This document shows, piece by piece, positions 22,434-34,738 of a DNA stretch of 64,000 bases. Where the stretch lies: positions 22,515,684 to 22,579,683 of the forward strand of contig CAMGYJ010000004.1 in NCBI GenBank assembly GCA_946122785.1, given 5' to 3'. The translations under genes were made by a program, and so were the position numbers. Position 1 is the stretch's first letter. Each line of letters begins with the position of its first letter. Under the pieces are notes generated by a model. The model had not been told where the DNA came from. It did no database searches and saw nothing but the letters and a program-made list of their open reading frames with translations. Origin of the DNA: Linum tenue (lineage: Eukaryota > Streptophyta > Magnoliopsida > Malpighiales > Linaceae).

Positions 22434-23648
22434 AAGGGGCGGACACATGAGGCTTTAGGTGTGTCACGGGACACCCTAAAATTGGGAAAAACGATTATCC
22501 AACCTCCGGTAGTTGTTTCGTATGGATACAAAAAAATTTATAATTAGTAATCCGGGACACCCCTAAAACGATTATCTTACCCTCAGTAGTAGTTTGCATA
22601 TTTTAAAAAATATAAGTGGTAGTCTGTGTTATTTTTTTTTTTTTTATAATTGGTGATGAGTGGTAGTCTGTGTTATTCAAACTTATGACACTACTATTTT
22701 TAAACATTATTCTCCATTAGGTTGCAACTCATTTGTTGTTCTATTTTAAACACTACACTATGCTTGGGAGGAGGGTGCAAAGGGGAGGGGTAAACACAGT
22801 ATTCTAGGTATTAGCACATGTTTGGTTAATTTGTAACAGTAAGAGGGTGCAAATCTACTATTTCGGCTTACCCTCCAAATTGGGGTGCAACTGTGCAAGA
22901 GAAGAAAGAAAGGTATGGGAAGAGGAAAGGGGATTGGGAGAGGGGGAATATGAATTTATTATTGCTGTTATAATTAATTATTATTTGAGTATAATTATAT
23001 AATAATTATTTTTATTAAAATATAATTATTTTTATTATTATAGATTGATTTATGTTTGTATTATTTTGTGATAATATTTTATAAATTTGAAAACTTTATT
23101 TTATAATAATATAATTGCTTACTTTTAACTCTATTTGCACCCCTACTTTTTCAGCCAAATAACAATTTACCCCTCCACTTACACCCCCATAAAGTTGCAC
23201 TCCCAACAATTTACCCCACAACTTGCACCCCCCTATTGCCAAACACAGCGCACGTAATAATAAAAATGTTATTCCTTATCCCAAACTATTTCCGAAACCT
23301 AACAATTAAACTAATTACGGGCTACCCTTAATTTGAATTGATTTTATGGTTACACGGCAAGTGTTGAAAGAGTCTTTTCAACTTTGAGTTACATCAAGAA
23401 TAATGATATAAATTGAATATGCAACCCGTTTGTGAATTATTGTTTAGTAGGATATACAGATTTGTTGAGCAGTGTAGTGAGTCGATTCATTTTCTTTTCT
23501 CGGAATATGAAAACACGTCTTGGCCTTTTGTTCAACTTTGGACTAGTGGATTTTTTTGTTATTTATGAATTATTATTATTTTTATTTATAATTTAATTTA
23601 ATTTTTGGAAGAGGACACCCCTATATAAAATTCCTGGATCCGCCACTG
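22434..23648. mobile_element. hAT-type element with 8-bp TSD (7/8)
   Basis: 1215 bp. The right end, read in reverse, is CAGTGGCGGATCCAGGAA, a known plant hAT terminus; the left end is aaggggcggacac. Flanks GCCGGAAC (22426-22433) and GCCCGAAC (23649-23656) differ at one base. No transposase frame remains. Confidence 0.8.
22749..23260. mobile_element. Nested MITE within the hAT element
   Basis: Ends read cttgggaggagggtgcaa and, reversed, tttggcaataggggggtgca, giving an imperfect inverted repeat of roughly 40 bp around an AT-rich core. The TSD could not be assigned. Confidence 0.55.
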
Positions 23649-23656
23649 GCCCGAAC

Positions 23657-24049
23657 TAACCCTGCATTTACTAATTTGGCTAAATTCGAGAGTTGACCGT
23701 TAGTTTTGACGGTCAAGGCTGTTGACTAATAGTTAATGGTCATCTAGTTAACGGTCAAACTTTATAGTTGACTTCCACGTATAATAAATTTAACGGAATG
23801 TAACGGTCGTGACTAACCGTGAAATGATTCGTAAAGTTAATGGCGAATAAAAAAGAAAAGTAATTTGAGTGACAAAACGTGTAATTTAGCCTTTGATTGA
23901 CATATACATTAGGAAGAAAAGAGTGTTTAACAGCAAAAAAAAAAAAAAAAGTATAGTTCAAATTCGATTGATTAACAACACTAGTGTTCTCTCTTTCCAT
24001 TGTTATATTCTGTGTAATCAAATATTGTTATTTATGTTTTTATTTGTTT
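23657..24049. other. Spacer with GTTGAC/GGTCAA words
   Basis: No gene. Clustered gttgaccgttag, acggtcaa and taacggtc words (23690-23830) resemble the terminal repeats of the MULE at 57891-59219 and may be a decayed terminus. Confidence 0.35.
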
Positions 24050-24172
24050 GATTTTTTCATCAAAATGTAATGTATTATTAAGTTATAATAAACATAGGCA
24101 GAAAATTACATGATAAGATTTAATCATAATTTTTTGGTTTAAACAAAAGTTATATATGTCACGATTTGGATA
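24050..24172 (+). repeat. Left copy of ~130-bp direct repeat flanking the LINE
   Basis: ttttttcatcaaaatgt...ttattattaagtt...tttaatcata is matched with divergence by 28447-28590 on the other side of the LINE. Confidence 0.65.
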
Positions 24173-24184
24173 AACTTAGCTAAT

Positions 24185-24952
24185 GTGCCATTGGAATACA
24201 ATGACTTCCAGGGATTAAGTAGAATTGCAAGTTGGATTGGGGTTCCGTTGGGTATGGATCACACTACTCGGATGGGGGATAGGCATGGCTTTGCGAAGGT
24301 ACTGGTGGAACTCACAGTGGATAGTGAATGCCCTGATCACATTCTTCTGTGGCCTGATGATGATTCCTCCATCAGAATTGGAGTCACTTATTGTAATTTG
24401 CCTCCGATTTGCCAGGTTTGTCATCTGTTTGGGATCACGGGTCCATGTTCTGAGCATAATGGTAAGAAGTGGGTAGTTAAATCAGAGCCAGTGAAGCAGT
24501 CAGAGGGTGTGGGTGCTAGTACTATGGGTCAAGGAAGTGGCAGAGGTGAGAAGACTCAGGATGTTGTAATAGAGGGCCCAACAGTTAGTGAGAAGGGTAA
24601 GGAGATCGTGGTTTATGATGATGATCCACAGCTGGCAGCCATATTTACCAGTCCTATGGTGGTGAGTGGGGGTCTGGTTCAAAACCTTGAGAAGTCATTT
24701 CAAGAGGTGGCCACTTCTCCCTCGCCAAAGCTCCCATCAGAATATGAATTTCAGCAAGTGGTCAATGGTGCTAAGCCTAGAGTTTGGGTTTCCCAGGGGG
24801 GTTCAAAAGGTATACATATATCCAACTCTACTTTTAGTGTACTGGGGAAGCTTAGTGATAAGGAAGAAGGGGGTATCCATGATGCTCCTAAGAAGAAGGA
24901 AACGAAAAAGGAAGTAAAGAAGGGTGGGGGGAAACCTCCAACTTCAAAATGA
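24185..24952 (+). pseudogene. LINE ORF1, 5'-truncated
   Basis: About 255 residues of an L1-type ORF1. The start (LSRIASWIGVPLGMDHTTRM) is the middle of the DUF4283-like RNA-binding region, so the N-terminus is missing. A zinc-knuckle relic follows (CQVCHLFGITGPC; the usual His is replaced), then a Ser/Lys-rich tail. Its stop overlaps the ORF2 start (ATGA at 24949-24952), a tight coupling typical of bicistronic LINEs. The product would coat LINE RNA. Confidence 0.8.
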
Positions 24953-27900
24953 TTGTACTGTTCTGGAATGTTAGAGGGCTGAACAAGCCTTCTAAACAAA
25001 GGGACTTATTAAGAGTCCTTCGTAGGAAAAAGGTAGATATGGTTGCAGTATTAGAAACTAGAATTCAAGCTGCTAAAGCTGAGAAAGTAGTAGAGGAAGT
25101 GTTTGCTAGGTGGGAGAAATGCCTGAATTGTCATGATTCAAAGTTGGGTAGAGTCTGGCTTTTTTGGGATCCTGCTGTCAGGGTTCAGATTCTTAAACCA
25201 GGGAAAAACTTTCTACATTGCATGGTTGAAGACTTAAATAAGGATAGGTTCTTTCTTACGGCAGTCTATGCATCTAATGATGAATCGGAGAGGTTAGGTA
25301 CTTACCAGCAGATAGCTCAGTTGAAGGTAGTTGGCTATCCTTGGATCGTTGGGGGTGACTTTAACACTGTGAGGAGTCCGCAGGAGACCTCAAATCAGAG
25401 AACTTTGAGCCAAAGTATGCAGGACTTTAACCAATGGATTGGAGAGATGGAGTTGGTTGACTACAAGACTACAGGACCACAGTTCACATGGACGAATAGG
25501 CAGGCCAATCAACCTATCGCAAGAAGACTGGATAGAGGCCTGGTCAATATGGAGTGGATTGATCAATTCTCCAATTGCACTATGGAAGCTTTCCCGGCCC
25601 ATTTTTCAGATCACTGTGCCATACAAGTCTGCACTGTTGCCCCAATAAAGTCTCTTCCTAAACCATTTAGGTACTTTGAATTCTGGGCTGATCACCCAAA
25701 ATTATTGGACATTGTGGCTGAGGTTTGGAGTAGTGAGATAGTTGGCAATCCTCTGCAGGTTATTCAGGGTAAGTTGGCTAAAGTCAAACAAGCTCTGAAG
25801 AAGTTCAATAAAGATGTATATGGTAACTTACAAGACAAGGTACACGAGGCTGAAGCTGAGTTAGCAAGGGTTCAATTGAAGTCATTTTCAGATCCATCCT
25901 CTGAGCATTTTGAAGAAGTAACTCTTGCAAAGAATCACTTTGATCATGTTACAAAGGCGTATGAGAGTTTTGGGTGGCAAAAGTCAAGAGTCTCTTGGCT
26001 TTCGGTTGGTGATCAAAGCTCCCACTTCTTTCACCAGGAAGTCAAGATTCACAATTCTAAGCGCGCTATAAGGAAGCTGGTTACAGAATTTGGGGAGGAA
26101 TTGTTTCAGTCTGATCAAATTGTTGAAGAGGCAGTTTGTTTCTATACAAGGCTATTGGGTGAGGCAAATCAGGACATCCAGCCTAGTAGATAGGAGATAG
26201 CTCATCTGGTTAGCCACCATATCCCTGCTCTTGAATGTGAGAATCTTGTTAAGGAAGTTACAGCAGATGAAGTGAGACAGGTGGTCTTTGGACTGAATGC
26301 ACAGAAGGCTCCAGGCCCAGATGGCTTCTCTGTAGGCTTCTACAAGAGAGCATGGTCAATTATTGGTGAGGATGTGACTCGAGGGGTCCTTTACTTCTTT
26401 CAAACAGGTAACATGACTAGTGGAATCAATGCTACAGCTGTTTCCTTAGTCCCTAAGATTCAGAATGCTGATACTCTAAAGAATTTTAGGCCCATCTCTT
26501 GTGTGAATCTGTTTTATAAGATAATAGCTAAAATACTTGCTCGAAGGATTAGTGAGGTAATGCCTTTAATCATTAGTGCCAACCAGTCAGCTTTTGCTAA
26601 AGGTAGGAGCATCATGGATAATATATTGATGGCTCAGGAATTATTAAGTGGCTACAATAGAATTGCATTATCATCTCGATGTGCAATAAAAATAGACATT
26701 ATGAAAGCCTTTGACTCTGTTAGTTGGAATTATCTGTTTCATATGATGCTGGCCATGGGTTTCCCACCTCAATTTATGACCTGGATAAGAAACTGCCTTC
26801 AAACTGCACATTACAGTATAAACATAAATGGGGTCTCTGTGGTTTCTTTAGAGCTAGGAAGGGGGTTCGTCAAGGTGATCCACTATCACCATATTTGTTC
26901 ACTATAGCCGTGGAAGGGCTCTCTTCTATGCTTATAGCTGCTAGTCAAACAGGAAGGATCCCTTACCATCCCTAGTGTAAGAGGATTGGCTTAAATCATA
27001 TGTGTTTTGCTGATGACATACTTGTTTTCACTACTGGTTCATCTCAAGCTATCCTTCAAGTGAAAGAGGTTTTACAGCAGTTTTATAGATTGTCAGGACT
27101 TAATTGTAATCCTGCTAAATGTGAAGTTTATTTTGGGGGTGAATCTGTCAAATATAAGGGTAATGCACTGGCCTTGTCTGGTTTCAAGGAAGGGTTACTG
27201 CCTGTCAGGTATCTTGGTCTTCCATTGATGACAGGTAAGTTGTCATCAAAAGAGGTGGATATACTGGTGGAAAAACTTACCAAACGTGTTAAATCCTGGA
27301 GGGCTAGAAAACTAACCTATGCTGGAAGGTTACAGCTTGTGAATTCAGTTCTGATGGGGGTGATTCAATATTGGATGCAACTGTTTGTATTCCCAAAGGT
27401 AGCTCTGAAGCGGATCCAGCAGGTCTGTTCACAATTTCTTTGGCATGGAACTGAATCTGGACGAGCCAAAGTGGCCTGGGAATCAGTGGCTCTACCTAGG
27501 AAGGAGGGTGGATTAGGAGTGAAAGATTTATTGGCTTGGAACCAAACTTGTGCTATCAGAATGTTGTGGTTATTTCTAATGAAGGCAGGCACTATTTGGG
27601 TTGCATGGATGATGGAATATAAGTGTAAGCAGGGAGACTTGTGGAGTATGAAGGTGCAGTATAGCAGCTCGTGGACTTGGAGAAGACTGCTGAAGCTCAG
27701 GGACATTATTTTGCCTTGGATTACTCAGCAAGGGACTGTTATCTACTGGGATTCTCAGGAGATGCATACCTACTCGGTTCGAAGGGTTTGGGAATCACTT
27801 AGAAGAAAGGTGGCTACAATTCCATGGCATAAACTTGTCTGGGCGGCTTATTGCCCGCCGAGGTACAGTCTATTAGCTTGGCTGATAATGAGGAATGCAA

Positions 27901-28305
27901 TTATAACTAGGGATAAGCTTCTGCAGTGGGGGAAAATTTCGAATGCTTCTTGCCCTCTGTGTGATAATGGAGTTGAAAGCCGTGATCATTTGTTTCTTAG
28001 TTGCACTTTCACGAGCAGGCTTACTGCTTTTCTGCAGTTCAGGTATCTCCAATATCAGAGTTGGGGTGAAATGGTACAGGGGTTGTGTGCACTGCTACTT
28101 CGGGATACACACACAGGCAGTTGGCATGCTTTGATGTGGTGTATGATTGTTGCTTTTATTTGGAAGGAGAGGTGCAGGGTGATCCATGGCGCAGACAGAA
28201 ACCAACCGGAGCAAGTTGCTATTCAGCTTCGTGAAGACTTGCAATTTTTGGCTTGTGGAAATAGAGGTTTAAGGGATGCACTTACTAGACTACACTACTT
28301 ATAGG
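24949..28305 (+). pseudogene. LINE (L1-type) ORF2: endonuclease-reverse transcriptase, broken
   Basis: Domains in order: APE-type endonuclease (24949-25650; start IVLFWNVRGLNKPSKQRDLL, later GGDFNT and FSDHCAIQ); linker; reverse transcriptase (26290-27300; KAPGPDGFSVGFYK, NFRPISCVNLFYKIIAK, KGVRQGDPLSPYLF and the active-site FADD in CFADDILVF near 27002); and a C-terminal zf-RVT zinc-binding region (WAAYCPPRYSLLAWL, CPLCDNGVESRDHLF). Defects: an in-frame TAG at 26191-26193, a frame change near 26850-26880, and a TAG near 26975 just before the FADD block. No RNase H domain follows. The rest of the frame is long and clean, so the copy is moderately young. It is inactive as it stands. Confidence 0.9.
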
Positions 28306-28446
28306 TTTCTCTTTGTTTTAACTGGTTCCTTGTAAGTAGAGTGATATAGCAGATAGTAGTGAGACTTTGCTGGGGTGTTTTCCCCATTCGTTGTAAGGAT
28401 CTTTTTTTTTTTCTGAGAATAAAGCATCCGATTCAACGGGGAAAAT
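28306..28446 (+). other. LINE 3' UTR and tail
   Basis: Short 3' UTR with a T-run and gaataaagc, ending near ggggaaaa before the flanking direct repeat. Confidence 0.6.
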
Positions 28447-28590
28447 TTTTTTTCATCAAAATGTGACTTATTATTAAGTTTTGGTACAAATGAACTTTTT
28501 TATGAATTAGTACAAAAGATACTTGGTAAGGTTCAATCATATATTCTTCTTGTTTAAAAAATGTAATATATATATCCTTCTTCAAATATT
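28447..28590 (+). repeat. Right copy of ~130-bp direct repeat flanking the LINE
   Basis: ttttttcatcaaaatgt...ttattattaagtt...ttcaatcata, diverged from 24050-24172. Much longer than a usual LINE TSD. Confidence 0.65.
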
Positions 28591-28618
28591 AGTCTACTAT
28601 TGCATGGATCGATATAAT

Positions 28619-29545
28619 TAGGGCTGGTATTCGGTAAACCGGTATTCGGTATAGCGGGTATCGAACCGTTTACAATCGGTATTCGGTATACCGAATATCG
28701 ACGGTATCGGTATTCGGCTGCACTTTTTGGCCAAACGGTATACCGAATACCGACCAGTCATATACCGACGGTAAATCGGTATACCGAATACCGAATTAAG
28801 AGAAAAAAAAACGACCGCGTATGGAATTAGGGGTGGGGGGGCGTGTAAACCCTAAATCTAAATCAAACTCAGTTTGCCCAGCAGGCCAGCACCTCGACTC
28901 GGCCCCTCCACCTTTCCTCTGTTCGACAGTCGACACTTCCTCTTCCGCTCCAGCTAGCCGACGCGAATTCCAGAGCTCCACCATCGAGGACGCCACGGCG
29001 GTCTTCCTCTTCGCTAGCAGCCTTTGCCATCAGCAGTCCCTGCGTCGCCAGCAGTCTCTTCGCCAGCAGCAGTCGCCAGCTCAACGCTCCACCACCGCTC
29101 TCCACCGCCGCGCCGCGTCTGTCTTCATCTTCGCCAGCAGCAGTCCCTGCCTCTTCTTTCACTTCACTTCGCCATCCCCCGGCAGGCAGCAACAGTCTTC
29201 TCGAGGGCAGAGATGAATGGACGAAGGTAATAGCCAATAGGCCCATTTCCAAGCCACCCTTGATGATGATTCCCTCCCCTACTGATTTGCTAACTTTCTT
29301 TTGTTGATTTTGGTGAATGGACGAAGGTAATAGGCTCTTTCTCGAGGTTATAACAGTAGCCAACTCTCACTGCATTAACCGGTATTCGGTATACCGGTAA
29401 TAATACCGGATACCGACTATTCGGTATCCGGTATACCGGATAACATTCGGTATCGGTATTCGGTGGGTACACAATGTTATCCGGTATACTGGATACCGAC
29501 TATTCGGTATCCGGTATACCGGATACCGACCGATTACCAGCCCTA
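28619..29545. mobile_element. hAT-type non-autonomous element with exact 8-bp TSD
   Basis: 927 bp, with ends TAGGGCTGGTATTCGG and, reversed, TAGGGCTGGTAATCGG. TSD GATATAAT at 28611-28618 and 29546-29553. Both flanks are filled with ccggtataccgaata-type motifs in both orientations. The centre (28815-29350) is GC-rich and gene-like. Confidence 0.92.
28815..29350. other. GC-rich insert inside the hAT element
   Basis: This block contrasts with its AT-rich surroundings. It contains a repeated cagcagtc/cgccagcag word and a duplicated 18-bp segment atgaatggacgaaggtaa / gtgaatggacgaaggtaa (near 29212 and 29312). It could be a captured gene fragment or the 5' leader of the parent hAT transposase gene. 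No protein family is recognised on either strand. Confidence 0.5.
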
Positions 29546-29553
29546 GATATAAT

Positions 29554-30007
29554 GCAAAAATTTTAAAAAATGATTGGATTACCTTCAGAATAATCTCCCG
29601 TATGTACCTAGATTCGTCCATTGCAATCTTGGTCTTTACCAACAACCAAGGGACATTTAGCTATTCCGCAATGGAAAGGACGTGCTAATCTTGCTTGGTC
29701 TTTCACATGTAATCATAGTTTTTTAATTAACAACGAATTTTGATAGAGCACTTCCCCATTTCCTTATCATTATTTGTTGCAAAAGGTTATCATCATTTTA
29801 TTAGTAATTATTGATCACACTGATATATATTTACTTTACCCACTAGAGTGCTATCGTATCAACTAGTGGTTCCTTTATTTTAAAAAGAAGCGGTCTCTAC
29901 TTGGAAAAACAATCTGCTAGAAGTCAGTTTTAAACCAAGATCACAACAAGAGAAAAGCCGGATTTTCAGATTGGCTGCGGCTAAATTATAAATTTTATTA
30001 CTCTTCG
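29554..30007. other. AT-rich spacer
   Basis: I see no gene, repeat or terminus in this stretch. Confidence 0.4.
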
Positions 30008-31086
30008 CGTGCCACTGAACTCTATTATATGTGCACCCAGTACTACTTAAGTTTTACGGTTAAGTGCATTCCGTTAAAGTTAACGAAATATTCTTGGAAT
30101 ATTCTATTTTTCTAAATTTCACATTAGTCATTTTACTTATCTTATTCTAAAAAAATCGTTTAGACTTATGGAAAAGATCATTTTTTTTATTGTTGAGTTG
30201 GAATCCTCTTTTGAAGACTATCATCAAATCAATTTTTGAATAGGAAATTTAGGATCAATTATTATTATAAATATTTTTCTATTATCATTCTATGTTCTAA
30301 TAATTGAATTTTTCCTGAAACAAATATATCCTATGAATTCTGTCTCAATATAAATAATCCGAGGATGTTATATTTAGTTCTCTTACATCATGTTGATGTG
30401 TCTAATTTTCCATGTTAAATCTCCATGTAATTCTCTAATATTATATTGTAGATGTTCCATATTTGTTAAATTTACTAATTCTAACTCTCTTCCTATAGTC
30501 ATATTTTCTTTTCTAGATTTTTACTAAATGTTGTAACTTTTATAGTTTACTTATTACTTGGTTAATTTCTGTATCTTTTCGTTCTATTTTTATTCAATTA
30601 CTGGAATATGTTTAATTCTTTTGGATTGTGTTCCATTTATCCTGCTTTGGTCTTGATGTATTGATAGTTGATTAGGTTTTATTATAACTATTTTTAGTGG
30701 TGCTTCTAATTTGATTAGGGTTTTAAATAGATTTTATAATATTGATTTTAAATATTTATTATTATCTTCTAGTATATTTGTTATTCCTTCTTGATAATTG
30801 TTTATTATTTTTACTAATTTATCTATTTTATTTGAAAAATGTATTAGCCTTTGTAGTAATACTATGTTTAGAAGGTTTTCAAATTTTTATATTAGTAATA
30901 CTTGTTAAAATATAATTTTGGATGTTTTAAAATTTTTTGGTACCAAAAGGTAATTAAAAGTTTAGGTTGGATGGAAACTAAACGGATGCACCTTTTGACG
31001 ACTTTAATGGTACACAACGCCTTATTCAAACTTAAGTGGTATGCTTACCTCAATTCTTAAACTTAAGTGGTACCCAAAATATTTAA
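30008..31086 (-). mobile_element. Truncated MULE derivative, inverted copy of 40208-41506
   Basis: Its reverse complement aligns along its length with 40208-41506. The right terminus (aacttaagtggtaccc...ttaaccc) is present; about 80 bp of the left terminal repeat are missing. AT-rich, no coding capacity. Confidence 0.75.
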
Positions 31087-32280
31087 CCCACATTTATATT
31101 GAAACCGTGAGTTGTGCAACTGAAATAGTACACTTTGGGTCGATGTCACAAGTTTCCTGCCAATATCAAGGCCGTAATGTGAGACTGTGACATGCGACAC
31201 TTCTAGGTATAAATAGGAGTTGAAGGTATTTTTCAAAGGGAACAAATTTTAGTAAGAGAAGTAGCCCTAGGTTGTGATTTAATGATTCAATTCCCAATTG
31301 GAGGCAAGATTTCCAACTAAGGAATGAAGATTGGAGCTCTAGAAGATGGACCCATCCTTTTTATGTTGATTTCTCTTCTTGAGTTTATGATTCTTCCTCT
31401 TTCTCTCACTATGGAGTAAACCCATATTCACTTGGGTGTAGAACTCTAGTTACAAATATTTTAGTTTAGATGGTTGAATGGTTTATATGCTTGTTCGCAC
31501 CCTTGATTATATATTGAATTGAGATATAGAATATCCAATTAGGTTCATTAGAGCGATTTCTCAATTCTACATTATAGGTCGACTGATCAAGCGTGATATC
31601 AAACTATAATGTCATATTTGATCATTATCCCTTAGCTGGAGTCCAAATTACATGTCCTGGGTATTCTACTTTGTCGAATTTGGAAGCTCGCCCACCGGAT
31701 AGTTCATCCTAAGTGAACTTGGATAACTCGAATAGGTAGTTCAAGTGTGCTTCAGACTCTCCATGGTATAAATCTCGAGTGGACAAGCCAAGATCATCAA
31801 TATCGGTCTAATTTGTGGCTAGAGAGAAGCATACCCGAGCAACTTTCCCTCAGTAGATTTCAACCAACCTTTACTTGATTTGCATGTTAGTTGATTAGTT
31901 AAAATCAATCTTTGATTTGCTAGATAACAATAGTTCACAAAGTAATAGTACATTTGTTGGCCGAGTTGATAATTAAAACTTACATTTGCTATACTATTAC
32001 CTTGATTTTCTAGATAACGATAGTTCACAAAGTAATAGTAGATTTGTCGCCCGAGTTGATAATTAAAACTTACTTTTGCTATACTATTACCTCGCTTTTA
32101 CTATACTCCTAATCAATGGCCAAGTGAAACTAAAGATCGAGAAGAAGTATAGTGGAAGTTAAAAATTAATTGTCAACCCAGGTCATAGATGTACTATTAC
32201 TTAGTGAATTATCTATTATCTAGCAAACTGGCTATAGTGTTGATTACTAAATACTAAGGAAAAAAGCAAGTAACTTGATT
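31087..32280 (+). mobile_element. Athila-like LTR fragment, plus orientation
   Basis: A TATA context (aggtataaataggag, near 31206) is followed by a leader-like region with cacttgggtgt near 31430, which matches the LTR at 1000-2525 read in reverse. No gene. Contains the 31913-32092 tandem duplication. Confidence 0.55.
31913..32092. repeat. ~90-bp tandem duplication
   Basis: Two adjacent copies of the block gataacaatagttcacaaag...tatactattacc, with a few differences (gataacga in copy 2). Confidence 0.85.
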
Positions 32281-33339
32281 CGAATTCATATGCGAGAAGA
32301 TCACCCAAGTATGTTTCCCCTTGTCCTTAGTTAAGTCGATGGCGTTTACTCCCTAGTTTGTTCACTATATATTTTTACCACGGAAAATTCTGAAATTAGT
32401 TTAGAATCTCGATTAAAGCATACTAAACCCTCTTAAATAGACTACTCGGAGGGAGATTATGCTCAACCGAATTAGAATACCATGACAATGCATCAAAGAC
32501 TTCCTCTACTGGATTGAAATCTAGTACAGAGTAGTGAATCAATCACACTCTATAAACCTAATAAAATAGTCTTCTACTCATGATAATCTCCTCTGAACCA
32601 TGATATATGCAATTTCCAGCACTTTGTCGTATTTTTTAGCCCTTTCGTCCGACTTTTGATCCTTTCGCCCATTTCACTTGTTATATCTTGAAACATATTA
32701 AAACATTCCAAAATCCACACTTAGTCGTTTGCTTGTCACCAAAAAAACCTAACTCACACTAGTGCAACATGCAAGAAACAATGGTATGCACTATAGGTTA
32801 TTGGAAGCACCTCAAAGACAATTGGAGACAAGAAAATGTTACTTACATCTCTACGTGACAATACACTCTCGAATGAGGACCTTGCAGACTATGACAAAAC
32901 ATGAACAAAACCCGCATAAACTAATTCAAAGGACGGTGCAAACACATCAAACTTCAAGGGGTACAAAATTTTGTAATCTAACCCGAATCACAGTCACTCT
33001 TGGAAGTAAGCCGAATGTCATGGCTTATTCTGCAAATGTCAAGGTTAAAAATTGTGACTTTTGCAGTGCCTGCGACATGTGTAAAAGCTCTTGGAAGTCT
33101 GTTGAAGGTCACGACATGTTCTGTAAATGTCATGGCTTGAGCCGCGACATGCGTGCTCTCAAACATGACATTTTTCACCCTGTTGTCTTTGTCCAGGTTA
33201 TGACTCCAAATAATCCAACAATCATTCCTTCGCCCTATTCACCTGCTAGGATATGAAATATATTAAACCAAGAAGGACAAATGTCAAGCCAAATGATCAA
33301 GGATTGAGGGTTTAAACTTGTATAATTAAGCCCGAATCA
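32281..33339 (-). mobile_element. Athila-like LTR fragment, minus orientation (gacatg phrase type)
   Basis: The minus-strand start TGATTCGGGCTTAATTATAC at 33339 matches the LTR starts at 2525 and 2662. The segments at 32580-32760 and 33190-33330 align with 2330-2525. Many cgacatg / gtcatgg words occur at 33000-33175. The spliced-looking frame at 32762-33256 is a shadow of this repeat. Confidence 0.6.
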
Positions 33340-34436
33340 CTAGGTTTTGCTTTTTTTGTATATTTCAAGTCCTAGTGTATCAAGGATGGTTAAGACTTAA
33401 GAGCAAGTTTTGGAGCATTTAGAGTCCATTTTGGAACTAGCAAAGGAGTCAATCCCTGGAAAACTCACAGATTGGAGGAGCACAACTCATGGTCATGAGT
33501 GTAGGTAGTGAATTTTGAGTAAAATTTTTGTAACATTAAACTCATAGGAAGAATATTTAAACTCACGACCGTGAGTTTGGATTTGCTTTTGGTTTCAAGC
33601 TTCTGAATACTATTTTTGGAGGAGAACACTCATGAGGAATGAGAAACACACCATTGAAAAACCCTAGAATCAAGCAAGCCATTTCCATCTTTCCTTTTTT
33701 TAGCTCTCTTCCCTTATGGGTTAAGCTTTTCTATTCACCTGGGTATGAGGAACCCTGGCTAGATATAGTTGAATGATTGATTTTTTGTGAATATGGAATT
33801 TATAATAAATCTACTTCTAAATCGGATTGATGTTTTATTGAGATTCCCCTAATCTTTTGCCAAGTTTGGGTGGATTGTGCTTTGACCTAAATCTAATTGG
33901 GTTGATTGAACACACATAGATTGAAAGGGGTTGATGAATTTCATGAAAATGAGTTATTTGATTCCCCATGTATTGAGTGAAATCCGACTGGTGGAAATCT
34001 AGGACTCAGAGCCTTGTTGGGTTAAAGAGAAATATCTCTTCACAAGCTATTTCAAGAGGATCTTTGATTCATTAATGATGATCCAAGGTCCATGAAGGAT
34101 TTCCTGCATTACAGGAGTATAGTTGGAAAATCTAGAGTCGTCCAATTATCGCTTGATTCATATCTATGGGGAATCAATGCCAAAGTGAGCCTTCACACGT
34201 AAGAGTCCAACCAATTGCATTCCTTTACTTTAGTTAACATCTCCATTGTTAGTTTTAGTGGTTGTAGTTGGGATAAGTAATTGAAAACTTAAAAGAAAAG
34301 ATTTGTCTAAATAGTAACCCAGATTTTAGTACTAGTACCCCTAGACACAGAGAAATACAATAGTAGAAGCCACTATACTATGATCCTGGCATTGGTTCAC
34401 TTACCATTATTAGGTAATTTAGTTGGTCACAATAAG
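33340..34436 (+). mobile_element. Athila-like LTR fragment, plus orientation (actcac phrase type)
   Basis: It shares the tttcaagtcctagt core with 2770 and 3286, and carries actcatggtcatgagt and actcacgaccgtgagt. It runs up to a decayed primer site at 34441. Confidence 0.6.
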
Positions 34437-34440
34437 GTTT

Positions 34441-34458
34441 TGGCGTAGTTGCCATGGA
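34441..34458 (+). other. Decayed tRNA-Asp-type primer site
   Basis: TGGCGTAGTTGCCATGGA, a mutated form of TGGCGCCGTTGCCGGGGA, lies immediately after the LTR fragment. Confidence 0.6.
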
Positions 34459-34738
34459 ATTTTTAGGTTATTATCCAAGGCTTAGAGTTACAACTTTAGG
34501 CGTGTTTTTTATGTTTGTCTTGTTTAATTGTGTTGTTGAGTTCTATGTGTTTTGTTATCTTGTGTTCTCATTTTTGTTTTTCTCTTTGTTATTGTTTTCC
34601 CGAGATTTTTTCAAAGGATGATTTGTGTTTGTTTGATCTTGTTTTTGTGCGTATAGCTTTTGAACCATGGGTTCCCATAGTTTTTACAACATATGGGGGG
34701 TACCAATGATCTTCTAATTGTTGTTATCCTGAAGTTTC

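Noticed and set aside
29000..29230. Small Ser/Gln-rich ORFs in the hAT core as real proteins
   Set aside because: Both strands are open because of GC-rich repeats; no domain and no supporting exon structure.
32762..33256. 164-residue plus-strand ORF
   Set aside because: Overlaps a minus-oriented Athila-like LTR and its repeated gacatg phrases; no domain.
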